IMG/VR virus record: IMGVR_UViG_3300042938_000029
Span: 1-37,261 of that record
Source: a virus
DNA length: 37,261 nucleotides
Direction: 5' to 3' (one strand)
In this document: positions 1 to 7,484 of the stretch, in pieces
Layout: each line of letters starts with the position of its first letter
Numbering within the stretch: position 1 is the first letter of the stretch
Position numbers and translations under genes: made by a program
Notes under the pieces: generated by a model
The model's input: only the letters and a program-made list of their open reading frames with translations
What the model was told of the DNA's origin: nothing
Databases searched by the model: none

Positions 1-151
1 GAGAGGATGGGCTAAAAGTCTTTTTCTTTTTGAATTCTGGCTGCCCCTTACCTGCGATATAGCCAGACTCAATCTTTTCAATAAACGCCTTGGTGTCTAT
101 TGCTCCTTCTGGTTGCTTATCCATTACTTGTTTTAAAAAGTTTTTAGCCAT
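1..151 (-). CDS. Unrecognised protein, N-terminal fragment (cut by window edge)
   Basis: The reading frame opens with ATG at 151 and runs open off the left edge, giving the first 50 residues, beginning MAKNFLKQVMDKQ. An AAAGGA ribosome binding site lies about six bases before the ATG, which supports this start. The visible part is charged and lysine-rich, with an acidic-amphipathic stretch followed by a basic segment (EFKKKKTF), as seen in N-terminal leaders of nucleic-acid proteins, but no domain can be named. It follows the small gene ending at 185 by about 33 bases and continues the replication/recombination operon, so a role in DNA metabolism is likely only by position. Confidence 0.7.
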   Translation of the reverse strand, partial: MAKNFLKQVMDKQPEGAIDTKAFIEKIESGYIAGKGQPEFKKKKTFSPSS

Positions 152-184
152 TATTATCCTTTGTTTGTAAAACATAATTGTACC

Positions 185-481
185 CTACTTTAGTAGGAAC
201 TTTAATGCGGCAACGACTTTATCTACCTCTGCCGCTGCGGTGTAATAGATATTCTTTTTATCCCTATTGCTTTTGTCTACATTAGCCATCCATGTTGCTC
301 GCATTTGAAGTTTTGCTGCAATTGCTTGCATCCTAACTATCTCTACGGTAGCAACGTGTGGTGGAATGTCTGGCTTAAAGATAACTTTGGCAATAAACTC
401 TAGTGCCGAAGTTAACTCTGGATCATTCATGTACTCTGCAATTTCATACAGATCGTTAATCTGCTCAAGAGTCGTTGTCAT
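185..481 (-). CDS. Conserved small phage protein of unknown function
   Basis: This gene encodes 98 residues starting MTTTLEQINDLYE. I chose ATG at 481 rather than an in-frame ATG at 514 because an AAAGG element lies about ten bases upstream of it and because the longer form would overlap the resolvase gene by 50 rather than 17 bases. The protein looks all-helical, with no cysteine, no membrane segment and no catalytic motif that I can recognise. It overlaps the end of the upstream resolvase gene and is probably translationally coupled to it, so it may act in the same recombination/repair module. I do not recognise the family well enough to give a function. Confidence 0.7.
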   Translation of the reverse strand: MTTTLEQINDLYEIAEYMNDPELTSALEFIAKVIFKPDIPPHVATVEIVRMQAIAAKLQMRATWMANVDKSNRDKKNIYYTAAAEVDKVVAALKFLLK

Positions 482-758
482 TTTCGACCAACCTTTCAAA
501 TTCAGACCATTCAATTATGGCAAGCCTAGTTTTACCATCAAGGATTAAGCATATCGCAGGAGACTTTTGTTTGTCAACCCTTAAGGTATCTGTTACTACT
601 TTTGCCCAAACATTTTGAGTGATGCTAAATGACTTAGTAAATTCTTTAAAATCTAACAAATAATTTTTCCATGTAGCGTCTCCCTTTTGTATTTTACCTC
701 TACCACTATTCTTTTGTAATTTTGCACCAATTCGTTTAGCCTCACCTTTTTCAGACAT
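465..758 (-). CDS. Holliday junction resolvase-like PD-(D/E)xK nuclease
   Basis: The 97-residue protein starts at MSEKGEAKRIG. It has the order expected of small Hjc-like or other PD-(D/E)xK endonucleases: Glu6 in the first helix, an NSGRG segment (17-21), Asp27 in KGDA, then Asp36-Phe-Lys38 on the next strand. Such enzymes cut branched DNA using two metal ions, so the likely role is resolving recombination or replication intermediates before packaging. The start at 758 is preferred over an ATG at 791 because AGGGAG lies just upstream. That Shine-Dalgarno falls inside the last codons of the preceding HNH gene, which this gene overlaps by 8 bases. RecA-like recombinase is encoded nearby. Assignment rests on motif spacing; a different PD-(D/E)xK nuclease activity is possible. 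Confidence 0.7.
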   Translation of the reverse strand: MSEKGEAKRIGAKLQKNSGRGKIQKGDATWKNYLLDFKEFTKSFSITQNVWAKVVTDTLRVDKQKSPAICLILDGKTRLAIIEWSEFERLVENDNDS

Positions 759-1290
759 TCCACTCCCTAGATTTTTTATACCAAACTTCAATCATTTTTT
801 TAAAATCTCCTATAGGGTAATTTTTTTTTGCTTGATTGCATATCCAACAACATGCAACACAGTTTTCTACTGTGTATCCCACTTCATTTATTTTCCTGTC
901 AACGCCGTTATATATTAGGGTATGATCTATTTTTCTACCTAGTTTAATTATTTGTTTTGGTTCTATCCCGCAGTAATGACAGTTTTCGTAAATGATTTTT
1001 GCAAAATCATCTTCTGGAATATTAAATGGTAAACCTGCTTTTATTGCTTTTGATTTATATCTATTCCATAATTGACGTTCTTTTGATGTTGAGTTGGTTT
1101 TTTTAATTGAGCATTTTTTACAAACATTGTGAAATGATTTTATTGAGGTATCTGTTTCGTATTCGCAATGAATACACTTCATTTTATATTTTTTATGTCT
1201 ATCAGCATCCTTGTTCCATCCTACAACAATCTTACCTTGTTCAGATATCTGACCTATTTCAAGTGCAACATTAAAATGTATTTTATCCAT
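751..1290 (-). CDS. HNH homing-type endonuclease with N-terminal zinc ribbon (copy 1)
   Basis: The 179-residue protein has two parts. Residues 39-60 carry CxxC...CxxC (C39, C42, C57, C60), a probable zinc ribbon. Residues about 100-170 form a zinc-bound HNH nuclease: C104/C107, the NGVDR segment near 128-132, GYT, then a C144-C151 cluster ending in CN. Such free-standing phage HNH proteins nick DNA and spread into endonuclease-free alleles. The ATG at 1290 is preferred to one at 1335, which would overlap the upstream zinc-ribbon gene. No Shine-Dalgarno is visible before 1290; instead an extended -10 lies 7 bases upstream, implying a leaderless mRNA. The ORF ends 8 bases into the resolvase gene. 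It is homologous to the HNH protein at 2521-3048. Confidence 0.85.
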   Translation of the reverse strand: MDKIHFNVALEIGQISEQGKIVVGWNKDADRHKKYKMKCIHCEYETDTSIKSFHNVCKKCSIKKTNSTSKERQLWNRYKSKAIKAGLPFNIPEDDFAKIIYENCHYCGIEPKQIIKLGRKIDHTLIYNGVDRKINEVGYTVENCVACCWICNQAKKNYPIGDFKKMIEVWYKKSREWNV

Positions 1291-1297
1291 ATTACTA

Positions 1298-1306
1298 ATT
1301 ATATCA
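1298..1306 (-). promoter_or_regulatory. Extended -10 promoter for HNH copy 1
   Basis: On the minus strand this reads TGATATAAT, an exact TGnTATAAT extended -10. The hexamer at 1298-1303 ends 7 bases before the HNH ATG at 1290, so the transcript would be expected to begin at or beside the start codon. No clear -35 is visible. It lies within the gap after the zinc-ribbon gene stop (1319). Confidence 0.55.
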
Positions 1307-1318
1307 TAAAAGGAGATG

Positions 1319-1525
1319 CTAGTATCCCTTTCCATAAAGGTTTACTTTTGAAACAAACTTGCATTCACACATCCAAGTAAAGTCAAAAGTATCTTTCCAG
1401 AACCTAGCCCTCTTTACTTCTGCCTTACATCTTTGACAGATAAACTCTCCATTGTAATTGGTAAACTTTGGCACTGGTTTTAGATGATTACGATTGTTGT
1501 AGTTCGGTTTATTATAGTTGCTCAT
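1319..1525 (-). CDS. Small zinc-ribbon protein
   Basis: The gene encodes 68 residues. A basic, asparagine-rich tail (1-25) is followed by CxxC at 30/33 and CxC at 53/55, which together would hold one zinc ion. The ATG at 1525 is chosen because GAAGG sits 7 bases upstream; an in-frame TTG at 1540 has no such support. The start lies 14 bases inside the recA gene, so translation is likely coupled to it. Such small ribbons in phage replication operons are often DNA- or protein-binding accessory factors, but nothing in the sequence fixes a role. The next gene downstream is an HNH endonuclease with its own promoter. Confidence 0.7.
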   Translation of the reverse strand: MSNYNKPNYNNRNHLKPVPKFTNYNGEFICQRCKAEVKRARFWKDTFDFTWMCECKFVSKVNLYGKGY

Positions 1526-2528
1526 TAGATACCTTCTCAATTAGTGCTTGTTGGATATCAAGGTTTTCCTTAACTCCAAGAATCAACTTCTCTCTACCTT
1601 GATAACGTTCTCCTTCAACCGTATACCAAGCGCCTCCTCGTTCAATAAAGCCAAGCATTTCTGATGTATCAACGAGGTCTGCTACAGAGTCAACTCCCAA
1701 ATCACTTCCCCTAAAGTAGAAATCATACTCTCCTGTTTGGAATGCTGGACTTGTCTTTGAGAACTGAACATCCCAACGCACCTTTCGACCAACCTTTTCT
1801 TCAATAATCTTATCTCCAACATAGATCTTTCCTTTGATTGCTTGATTGTCAGACTCTGATGAGAAGAGTTTAATGATGGTAGACGAGTAGAACTTAGTCG
1901 CCATCCCTCCTGTAGGCTGCTGTGAGACGTACATAGCACCAATGTTGTTACGGGCCTGCGATATAAGAATCAACAGCGTAGGCTTTATTTGATTGTTTGC
2001 ATAGTTAAGCATCTTAACAGCGTTTGTCATATCTCTTGCTTCTGCACCAATTTGTTTTGTGTTCTCTAATTGTTTCAGATCTGTACTATCTTTTTCAAAA
2101 TAGATCGCAGGAAGGAGTGCAGAGATGCTGTCAACAACAATAAGATCTACCCCTGCCTTCATCAAATCTGTACCAACATCTACCATGTCGTTCATGGTAC
2201 GAGCAGTTGAGTGGATAAGACTCGAACTGTCTACCCTCAATTTTGTAGCCCACTCTGGTGAGTAGGTCATCTCTGCATCAATCCAAGCACAAGACTTTCC
2301 TTCTTGCTGTGCTTGTGCAATCAATTGTAGGCAGAATGACGACTTCCCAGAAGACTTGTTTCCCCAGACCAACACCTGACGACCATATGGAAAGCCTCCA
2401 TTAAGACTTCTATTCATTCCAAATGAAGGGGTTTTTGCAAATTCAGTTTTTGCTATTTCACTTCCTAATGATATTTTCTTTCTAAGTTTTGGATTTAAGT
2501 TTGCTAAGATACTTTCTAAATCAGTCAT
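1512..2528 (-). CDS. RecA-like recombinase
   Basis: The 338-residue protein is a RecA/UvsX-type ATPase that would form a filament on single-stranded DNA and drive strand exchange in recombination-dependent replication or repair. Visible motifs are Walker A GNKSSGKS at 56-63, the IDAE segment with Glu86 (activating the attacking water), Walker B LIVVDS with Asp133, and an SQARNNIG stretch matching the loop L2/QxRxxIG region. The length resembles bacterial RecA, although the C-terminal region is divergent. The ATG at 2528 overlaps the stop of the upstream HNH gene by 8 bases, and the AGAGAG that could act as its ribosome binding site lies in the HNH coding sequence. The neighbours ssDNA-binding protein, polymerase and resolvase fit a recombination role. 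Confidence 0.9.
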   Translation of the reverse strand: MTDLESILANLNPKLRKKISLGSEIAKTEFAKTPSFGMNRSLNGGFPYGRQVLVWGNKSSGKSSFCLQLIAQAQQEGKSCAWIDAEMTYSPEWATKLRVDSSSLIHSTARTMNDMVDVGTDLMKAGVDLIVVDSISALLPAIYFEKDSTDLKQLENTKQIGAEARDMTNAVKMLNYANNQIKPTLLILISQARNNIGAMYVSQQPTGGMATKFYSSTIIKLFSSESDNQAIKGKIYVGDKIIEEKVGRKVRWDVQFSKTSPAFQTGEYDFYFRGSDLGVDSVADLVDTSEMLGFIERGGAWYTVEGERYQGREKLILGVKENLDIQQALIEKVSNEQL

Positions 2529-3048
2529 TTAACCAATCTCTCTTTGATAGTTTTTTTATCCAATCTTTAAAATCTTGTAGCGACATATCCATTTTCCCTC
2601 TATTACAAATGTAGCAACATGCTACAGAATTCTTAATGGTGTATCCGAGAGAGTTGTCTATTCGATCAATACCATTCAATTTTGCTGGAGTACTCCACTC
2701 TGGTAAATTGGCATGAGATGTTTTTTTTGGTTCTTCTCCACAATAAAAACAATTTTGCTTTGCAATATTAATAAAGTCTGTCTTTGTTATTTCTACAAAA
2801 AGATTTCTTGATTTTGCATTTCCATTTAATGAATGCCAAGCCGCTCCAATAACATAGGACTCTCCCAGTTTCTTTCTGCTAAACTTATTTGCACATTTTC
2901 GGCATCCCCATTTATTTTTTTTTAATATGTCTGATCGAACCCATCTAAAATCTCCACAATCACATTTAACAAAATATTCTACTTTACCATTAACGTATGC
3001 GCGAGAAAGAATGGTGTTTTTTGCATGTATATCTCCTATATTAAACAT
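2521..3048 (-). CDS. HNH homing-type endonuclease with N-terminal zinc ribbon (copy 2)
   Basis: The 175-residue protein has the same plan as the HNH protein at 751-1290. Cys pairs at 29/31 and 49/52 make an N-terminal zinc ribbon. The nuclease domain has C100/C103, NGIDR at 125-129, a GYT segment, then C144, C145 and C148 followed by Asn149. It sits exactly between the mazG-like and recA-like genes and ends 8 bases inside recA. There is no Shine-Dalgarno before the ATG at 3048; an extended -10 ends 6 bases upstream, so a leaderless transcript is likely. This looks like a free-standing mobile endonuclease gene with its own promoter rather than a part of the replication machinery. No intron or intein boundary is apparent in recA. 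Confidence 0.87.
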   Translation of the reverse strand: MFNIGDIHAKNTILSRAYVNGKVEYFVKCDCGDFRWVRSDILKKNKWGCRKCANKFSRKKLGESYVIGAAWHSLNGNAKSRNLFVEITKTDFINIAKQNCFYCGEEPKKTSHANLPEWSTPAKLNGIDRIDNSLGYTIKNSVACCYICNRGKMDMSLQDFKDWIKKLSKRDWLND

Positions 3049-3054
3049 ACACCA

Positions 3055-3072
3055 ATTATATCACATGCATGT
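3055..3072 (-). promoter_or_regulatory. Extended -10 promoter for HNH copy 2 with adjoining palindrome
   Basis: On the minus strand the gap reads TGATATAAT with the hexamer at 3055-3060, 6 bases before the HNH ATG at 3048. Immediately upstream, 3063-3072 is the perfect palindrome ACATGCATGT. Another TATAAT hexamer lies at 3075-3080. The position predicts transcription starting at the ATG. The palindrome could be an operator, since a second 10-base ATGCAT-centred palindrome abuts the promoter at 28734-28742. Confidence 0.5.
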
Positions 3073-3087
3073 AGATTATATGGGGTA

Positions 3088-3453
3088 TCACGCAAGCACT
3101 CCATGCATTTGTTCTCGTTGTCTATTGATAGTTGTCTTGCGTCTCATAACTTGGTGGAGTGATTCTTCTGTGTAACCATCTTCTTTCAATCCTTCATATA
3201 GGTCAAGGGTACGGATAATGATGTCTGCTAGTTCTTCAACAACTTGATCGTCACCCTTCTCTTTACGAATTGCTTCTAGTACCTCAGAGCACTCTGAATG
3301 AATCATAGCAATCTGCTTAAGATAGAAGATGGTATGGGTTTCTTCATTATTAGGTTCCCAGAATCCTTTCTCTACCGATGTTTCATGAATCTCTTTTGCC
3401 CATGTATCAAAATTCATTATATCCTCCATAGTTTCTTTTTCTGTTTTAATCAT
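3088..3453 (-). CDS. MazG-like nucleotide pyrophosphohydrolase
   Basis: The 121-residue protein belongs to the all-alpha MazG/dUTPase-like NTP pyrophosphatase group. The metal-binding pattern is visible: SECSE with E54 and E57 on one helix, and EELAD with E74 and D77 on the next, the ExxE...ExxD motif of the family. It would hydrolyse (d)NTPs or possibly ppGpp to alter the nucleotide pool during infection. The ATG at 3453 overlaps the polymerase stop as ATGA and has a full AGGAGG 7 bases upstream. A second in-frame ATG at 3417 (MNFDTWAKEI) also has GGAGG 5 bases upstream and matches where such proteins usually begin, so either start, or both, may be used. Confidence 0.82.
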   Translation of the reverse strand: MIKTEKETMEDIMNFDTWAKEIHETSVEKGFWEPNNEETHTIFYLKQIAMIHSECSEVLEAIRKEKGDDQVVEELADIIIRTLDLYEGLKEDGYTEESLHQVMRRKTTINRQREQMHGVLA

Positions 3454-6400
3454 GCAACTACCTCCTGAAATATTAAGTCCTCATCCTTTGAGAGACTGTA
3501 GTTAATCTTATAAATGTTACCCTCTTCTATCCTTGTATATGCAACCGCAAATGCAGTTGGAAAGACAATCATTGATAGAAGATCTCTACCTGAATTGGCA
3601 ACGACTAGGCTTGCCATCCTCTTGCCTGCCTTGGTAATTCTTGGCTTAAAGGATAGCACATAGTATTCGTCATCGCTGTAGGGCAATTGCTTATAATTTA
3701 AGAACCTGATAAGCGGTGACTTGCTCGTTGATATCTCGTCAATAGGAACCGCTTCCACAATTCTGTTAGATCCAACAAGAATAATGTAAGTCCTACCTGC
3801 TTCGATAGTAGTTTGTTCTTCATCAAATACTCCAATTGATCCTGTACCGTCTAGAATATCTACACGGCTCCATCCCTTACCACGCTTAATACCACGAACA
3901 ACACCCATGAGAATGAATGCACCCTTCTCGTCAAAGTCATCAGCAGAGGTTACATAAGCATGGTAGTGCTGTGGAACCTGCATATTAAACTCTGGAAGGT
4001 TTAGGTATTCATACATGTTGCTACGAATCTCTTCGTCATTCCTAGGGTTGTCTGGAAATGTCAATGCTCCAACTGCCCTCATTGATTCAAGTGCCCGTGA
4101 GTTAACGCCATTACCCTTTGTGTATGTAAATTCCTTTACATCTTCAAATGATTTAAATGGACGTGCTTCAAGATACTTGGATGCAATCTTGTCTGAGATG
4201 TACTTAATGGAAGAAAGACCAAACCTGATCCCCTTACCCTCAATCTTAAAGTCAGATCCAGAGTCATTAATATGTGGAAGACGCATAGGTATGCCCATGC
4301 GCTTTGCCTCAATTAGGTACTCAGTACGACCGTCTTTGTCCTTCTCATTACTAAGAAGAGAGAACATAAACTCAAGCGGATAGTAATACTTCAGCCACGC
4401 CGTCCAATACGAAATTGTTGAGTAAGCGACAGCATGAGACTTATTGAACGAGTATCCTGCGTGTGCTTCAAAGTCATGCCACATCTTTTCAGCAGCCGAC
4501 CCGCCAAGTGGCCCAGTTGCATTCCGAACAAATAACTCCTTGAACTCGTCAAACTCTCTCGCATCCTTCTTCTTACCAATAATCTTACGAACCTTATTGG
4601 CCTCTCCCATAGTCATGCCGCCCAACTTTGTGCAAGCAAGCATAACTTGTTCCTGATATAGAATTGTACCGTAAGTGTCTTCGGTAAACTCCTTCATAAT
4701 TGGGGATGCATAGACGATGCCCTGCTTACCATGCTTACGAGCAATATAATCCTTGCCAATAGTATTCATAGCACCAGGGCGTACAAGAGCATTAGATGCG
4801 ACAAGTTCGTTAAACTTACTAATGCCCATCTTAATTAGTAGGTTTGTGTATGGTGTTGCTTCACATTGGAAGACTCCCTTAGTGTGCCCATCAGATAGCA
4901 TGTTGTAGATATTGGAATCCTCAAGATTAATATCCTTTAGAACAATTCTTCTTCCAGTTCGATCCTCAATAATATTGAGGGCATCATTCATAACCGTAAG
5001 AGTCTTAAGCCCCAGAGCGTCGATCTTGATCAAACCAATGTCTGCTGCCTCTTCCATGTCTACCGCGACCACAGGGAGCCTAGAATCGCTTCCTGTGACG
5101 TTACGAGTCTCCATTGGAGCGACCCTAGAGATTGGAATCTTGGACGTAACAACGCCTGCTGCATGGACTCCAGTGCCACGAATGCGACCACGCAGTTGAT
5201 TTCCATACAGTTCTACTTCAGGATACTTTTCACGGAACCACTGAGTGTTCTTAGACATTACATACTCTTCCCAAGTATCCACTGTCTTTAGCGCACGATT
5301 CACATCAGCAAGAGGAACGTTGAAGCAACGAGCCACGTCTCTGACAACGCCCTTATCCTTAAACTGTAGGAACGTTGCAATAGATGCAACATGCTTATAC
5401 TGCTTCTCTAGATAATCCTTTACCTCTTCACGACGAGAATCCTGAATATCAGAGTCAACGTCTGGCATGTCGTCACGATCCATGTCAATGAATCGGAAGA
5501 ATAGAAGTCCATGCTTGATGGGATCAATATCTGTGATGCCCAAGGCATAGCAGACTAGTGATCCAGCAGACGAGCCACGACCGGGACCAACCATGATACC
5601 TTCCTTCTTTGCCCAATTAAGCATATTCTGGACAACAATGAAGTAAGAGGCAAACTTCTTCTGCTTGATAGTCTCAAGTTCTTCATTGAGCCTGTCAACG
5701 TACTCTTGATTAGTATCCAAGTTGTTGGCCTTTAGCCAAGAAAATGCATACTTTCTGATCTGTGCATCAGGATCTTTGTGCTCAACAGGAAGAAGGTTTA
5801 GGTTACGATGAATCGTATACTCTTCCACCTTGTCGGCAATGTCCAAAGTATTAGCAAACATGTCTGCGCGAGAGTCTTCACCCATTGACTCATGCATCTC
5901 ATCACCAGAAAGAAGATGAATATCAAACTTATTAAAACTCATCATTCGATCTTGTCCATACAGATAGTCAAGACGCTTAAGAGGGTCTTCTACCTTACGA
6001 GACTTATCGTAGGAGATATCCTTCTCAAACTTAGCATGAGTATTATTAATAAGCATGATCTCCTGAATGACCTTCTGGTCTACCGTCGCATGATGGCAAT
6101 CTGGAGTTACAATAATCTTATGACCACAGGCATCAGCAAGATCAATCAATGCACGATTCATGCCAGCAGTATTGTGTGGCATAACCTCAACATAGAAGTC
6201 ATCGCCAAAGCGATCTCCAAACCACTTTAGGTGTGCTTTTGCTACAGCATAGTCGTCTACCTCAATAGCCTTATTAATAAGGCCGGACATGCACGCAGAA
6301 GAAACGATAAGACCCTCACGATACTTCTCTAGAACCTCAAAGTCAATACGAGGCTTGCGGTAATAGCCCTCGTTCCAAGAAATCTCATTGAGACGACCAA

Positions 6401-6719
6401 GGTTCTCAAGACCAATGTCATTCTTAGCAAGAATAACAATATGGTTATAGACCATATCAAGTGGAAGCGTTCGCTCTTTCCTGTCACGCTTATCAAACCT
6501 ATCTGCTGTAATGTATCCTTCTACTCCAAGGATAGGCTTAAGGCCACCCGCCTTAGCCGCACGATACATTGGTCGATGACCAGATAGCGTTCCATGATCA
6601 GTGATAGCGATTGCAGACATACCGTTCTGCTGTGCTCGCTCTACATATTCTTCTGGTGTTGCAACTCCGTCCATCAAACTATATTCTGTATGTAGGTGAA
6701 GGGGGACGTAGTTAGGCAT
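3450..6719 (-). CDS. dnaE: DNA polymerase III alpha subunit (DnaE-type) with PHP domain
   Basis: This 1089-residue C-family replicative polymerase is close to bacterial DnaE in size. The PHP domain comes first, with H8-x-H10, D17, ITDH at 39-42 and E67, and later a CHHA segment; its metal ligands look intact. The palm holds GPGRGSSAGS and the catalytic aspartates in PDVDSD (D420, D422). Later parts correspond to the fingers, helix-hairpin-helix and OB-type regions. I start at ATG 6719, which has AAGGAG upstream and the canonical PLHLHTEYS opening; the frame remains open to 6788, but that extension is encoded by a terminator-like hairpin. It lies downstream of the ssDNA-binding gene and ends in an ATGA overlap with the mazG-like gene. 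It would copy the phage genome independently of the host DnaE. Confidence 0.95.
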   Translation of the reverse strand: MPNYVPLHLHTEYSLMDGVATPEEYVERAQQNGMSAIAITDHGTLSGHRPMYRAAKAGGLKPILGVEGYITADRFDKRDRKERTLPLDMVYNHIVILAKNDIGLENLGRLNEISWNEGYYRKPRIDFEVLEKYREGLIVSSACMSGLINKAIEVDDYAVAKAHLKWFGDRFGDDFYVEVMPHNTAGMNRALIDLADACGHKIIVTPDCHHATVDQKVIQEIMLINNTHAKFEKDISYDKSRKVEDPLKRLDYLYGQDRMMSFNKFDIHLLSGDEMHESMGEDSRADMFANTLDIADKVEEYTIHRNLNLLPVEHKDPDAQIRKYAFSWLKANNLDTNQEYVDRLNEELETIKQKKFASYFIVVQNMLNWAKKEGIMVGPGRGSSAGSLVCYALGITDIDPIKHGLLFFRFIDMDRDDMPDVDSDIQDSRREEVKDYLEKQYKHVASIATFLQFKDKGVVRDVARCFNVPLADVNRALKTVDTWEEYVMSKNTQWFREKYPEVELYGNQLRGRIRGTGVHAAGVVTSKIPISRVAPMETRNVTGSDSRLPVVAVDMEEAADIGLIKIDALGLKTLTVMNDALNIIEDRTGRRIVLKDINLEDSNIYNMLSDGHTKGVFQCEATPYTNLLIKMGISKFNELVASNALVRPGAMNTIGKDYIARKHGKQGIVYASPIMKEFTEDTYGTILYQEQVMLACTKLGGMTMGEANKVRKIIGKKKDAREFDEFKELFVRNATGPLGGSAAEKMWHDFEAHAGYSFNKSHAVAYSTISYWTAWLKYYYPLEFMFSLLSNEKDKDGRTEYLIEAKRMGIPMRLPHINDSGSDFKIEGKGIRFGLSSIKYISDKIASKYLEARPFKSFEDVKEFTYTKGNGVNSRALESMRAVGALTFPDNPRNDEEIRSNMYEYLNLPEFNMQVPQHYHAYVTSADDFDEKGAFILMGVVRGIKRGKGWSRVDILDGTGSIGVFDEEQTTIEAGRTYIILVGSNRIVEAVPIDEISTSKSPLIRFLNYKQLPYSDDEYYVLSFKPRITKAGKRMASLVVANSGRDLLSMIVFPTAFAVAYTRIEEGNIYKINYSLSKDEDLIFQEVVA

Positions 6720-6739
6720 AAAACTCCTTAAATAGAAAT

Positions 6740-6778
6740 GAGAAGGGGACGATAGTTTTATTCTACCGTCCCCTTCTC
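6740..6778 (-). terminator. Strong hairpin between ssDNA-binding protein and polymerase genes
   Basis: A 16-pair stem with one G-U pair (12 unbroken base pairs at the outer end) and a 7-base loop is followed on the minus strand by AUUUCUAUUU. It fills the gap between the stop at 6789 and the polymerase ribosome binding site. It looks like a rho-independent terminator or attenuator that would lower polymerase expression relative to the abundant ssDNA-binding protein. No new promoter is visible after it, so polymerase expression would depend on read-through. Confidence 0.75.
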
Positions 6779-6788
6779 TGTTTGTCAA

Positions 6789-7460
6789 TTACCAGTCAAC
6801 ATTTTTTGTGTCGCTGGATGTTGGAGTATCAAATCCCAAATAGAATGACTCCTGCTCTGCATATGGAACCTGACGAACAACCTTCTCGAGATTGAATGGT
6901 TCAACCTTGCTCCAGTCATACTTCTCGTTGTCTGGATCTCCAGGAAGAATAATATAACTAGTGTCAGTTCCGCTGCCCTGACGCTTCATTCGCCAAGACC
7001 TATTCGTGATACTTCCAGTATCAATGGCATACTCCTTGAGAGTATTAAACGCAGACTGCTTGCCTACGCCCTGTGACCATACAGCAACGTATGGCTCTTC
7101 CATGCCATCGTCTACAAGCAGGTTGGTGTAGTAGCGAAAACGAGCACGCCACGAACCCTGCTTACGATCAGCCTCAGTCTGCTTCCTAGCCATCTCACAC
7201 CCAAAGCAACGACCTTCACTATCCATAGTGCAGACAGCCTTACGCTTGTAATCCTTTGGGTTGGTGTGCTCAGATACTACGATTGCAAGATCTCGTGCTG
7301 CATCATAGTTTGGTGAATCCTCATCAAGTTCATTGACAAATCGAACCTTTACGCTTTGACTGTCTTCTAACTTAACCCAACGAACCTTAGTTCCATCTCC
7401 TGAACTTGCAGGAGAGCGATCAAGTTGTTCCATAGCCTTCAAACCTCTCAAAATACTCAT
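6789..7460 (-). CDS. gp32-like single-stranded DNA-binding protein
   Basis: The 223-residue protein resembles T4 gp32-type ssDNA-binding proteins. A candidate zinc site is H65-x11-C77-x7-C85-x2-C88, in an order and spacing close to the His-Cys3 site of T4 gp32 (H64, C77, C87, C90). The surrounding region is rich in basic and aromatic residues (RARFRYYTNL, RSWRMKRQ), fitting an OB-type DNA-binding core. The C-terminal tail is polar, with only a few acids, so less acidic than in gp32. It would coat single strands at the fork and interact with the polymerase and recombinase encoded next to it. The ATG at 7460 follows GGAG, and a strong hairpin lies after its stop, as expected for a protein needed in excess. 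Confidence 0.8.
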   Translation of the reverse strand: MSILRGLKAMEQLDRSPASSGDGTKVRWVKLEDSQSVKVRFVNELDEDSPNYDAARDLAIVVSEHTNPKDYKRKAVCTMDSEGRCFGCEMARKQTEADRKQGSWRARFRYYTNLLVDDGMEEPYVAVWSQGVGKQSAFNTLKEYAIDTGSITNRSWRMKRQGSGTDTSYIILPGDPDNEKYDWSKVEPFNLEKVVRQVPYAEQESFYLGFDTPTSSDTKNVDW

Positions 7461-7484
7461 TTAATACGCTCCTTATATAGTTGA

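Noticed and set aside
1512-3048. Group I intron or intein in recA
   Set aside because: The RecA-like protein is continuous with all motifs in order; the HNH gene lies wholly upstream of its start.
4015-5199. Plus-strand open frames opposite the polymerase
   Set aside because: They are antisense shadows of a strongly conserved gene, without ribosome binding sites or recognisable domains.
6720-6788. N-terminal extension of the polymerase (23 extra residues)
   Set aside because: It is encoded by the terminator-like hairpin, has no ribosome binding site, and precedes the canonical PHP start at 6719 that has AAGGAG.
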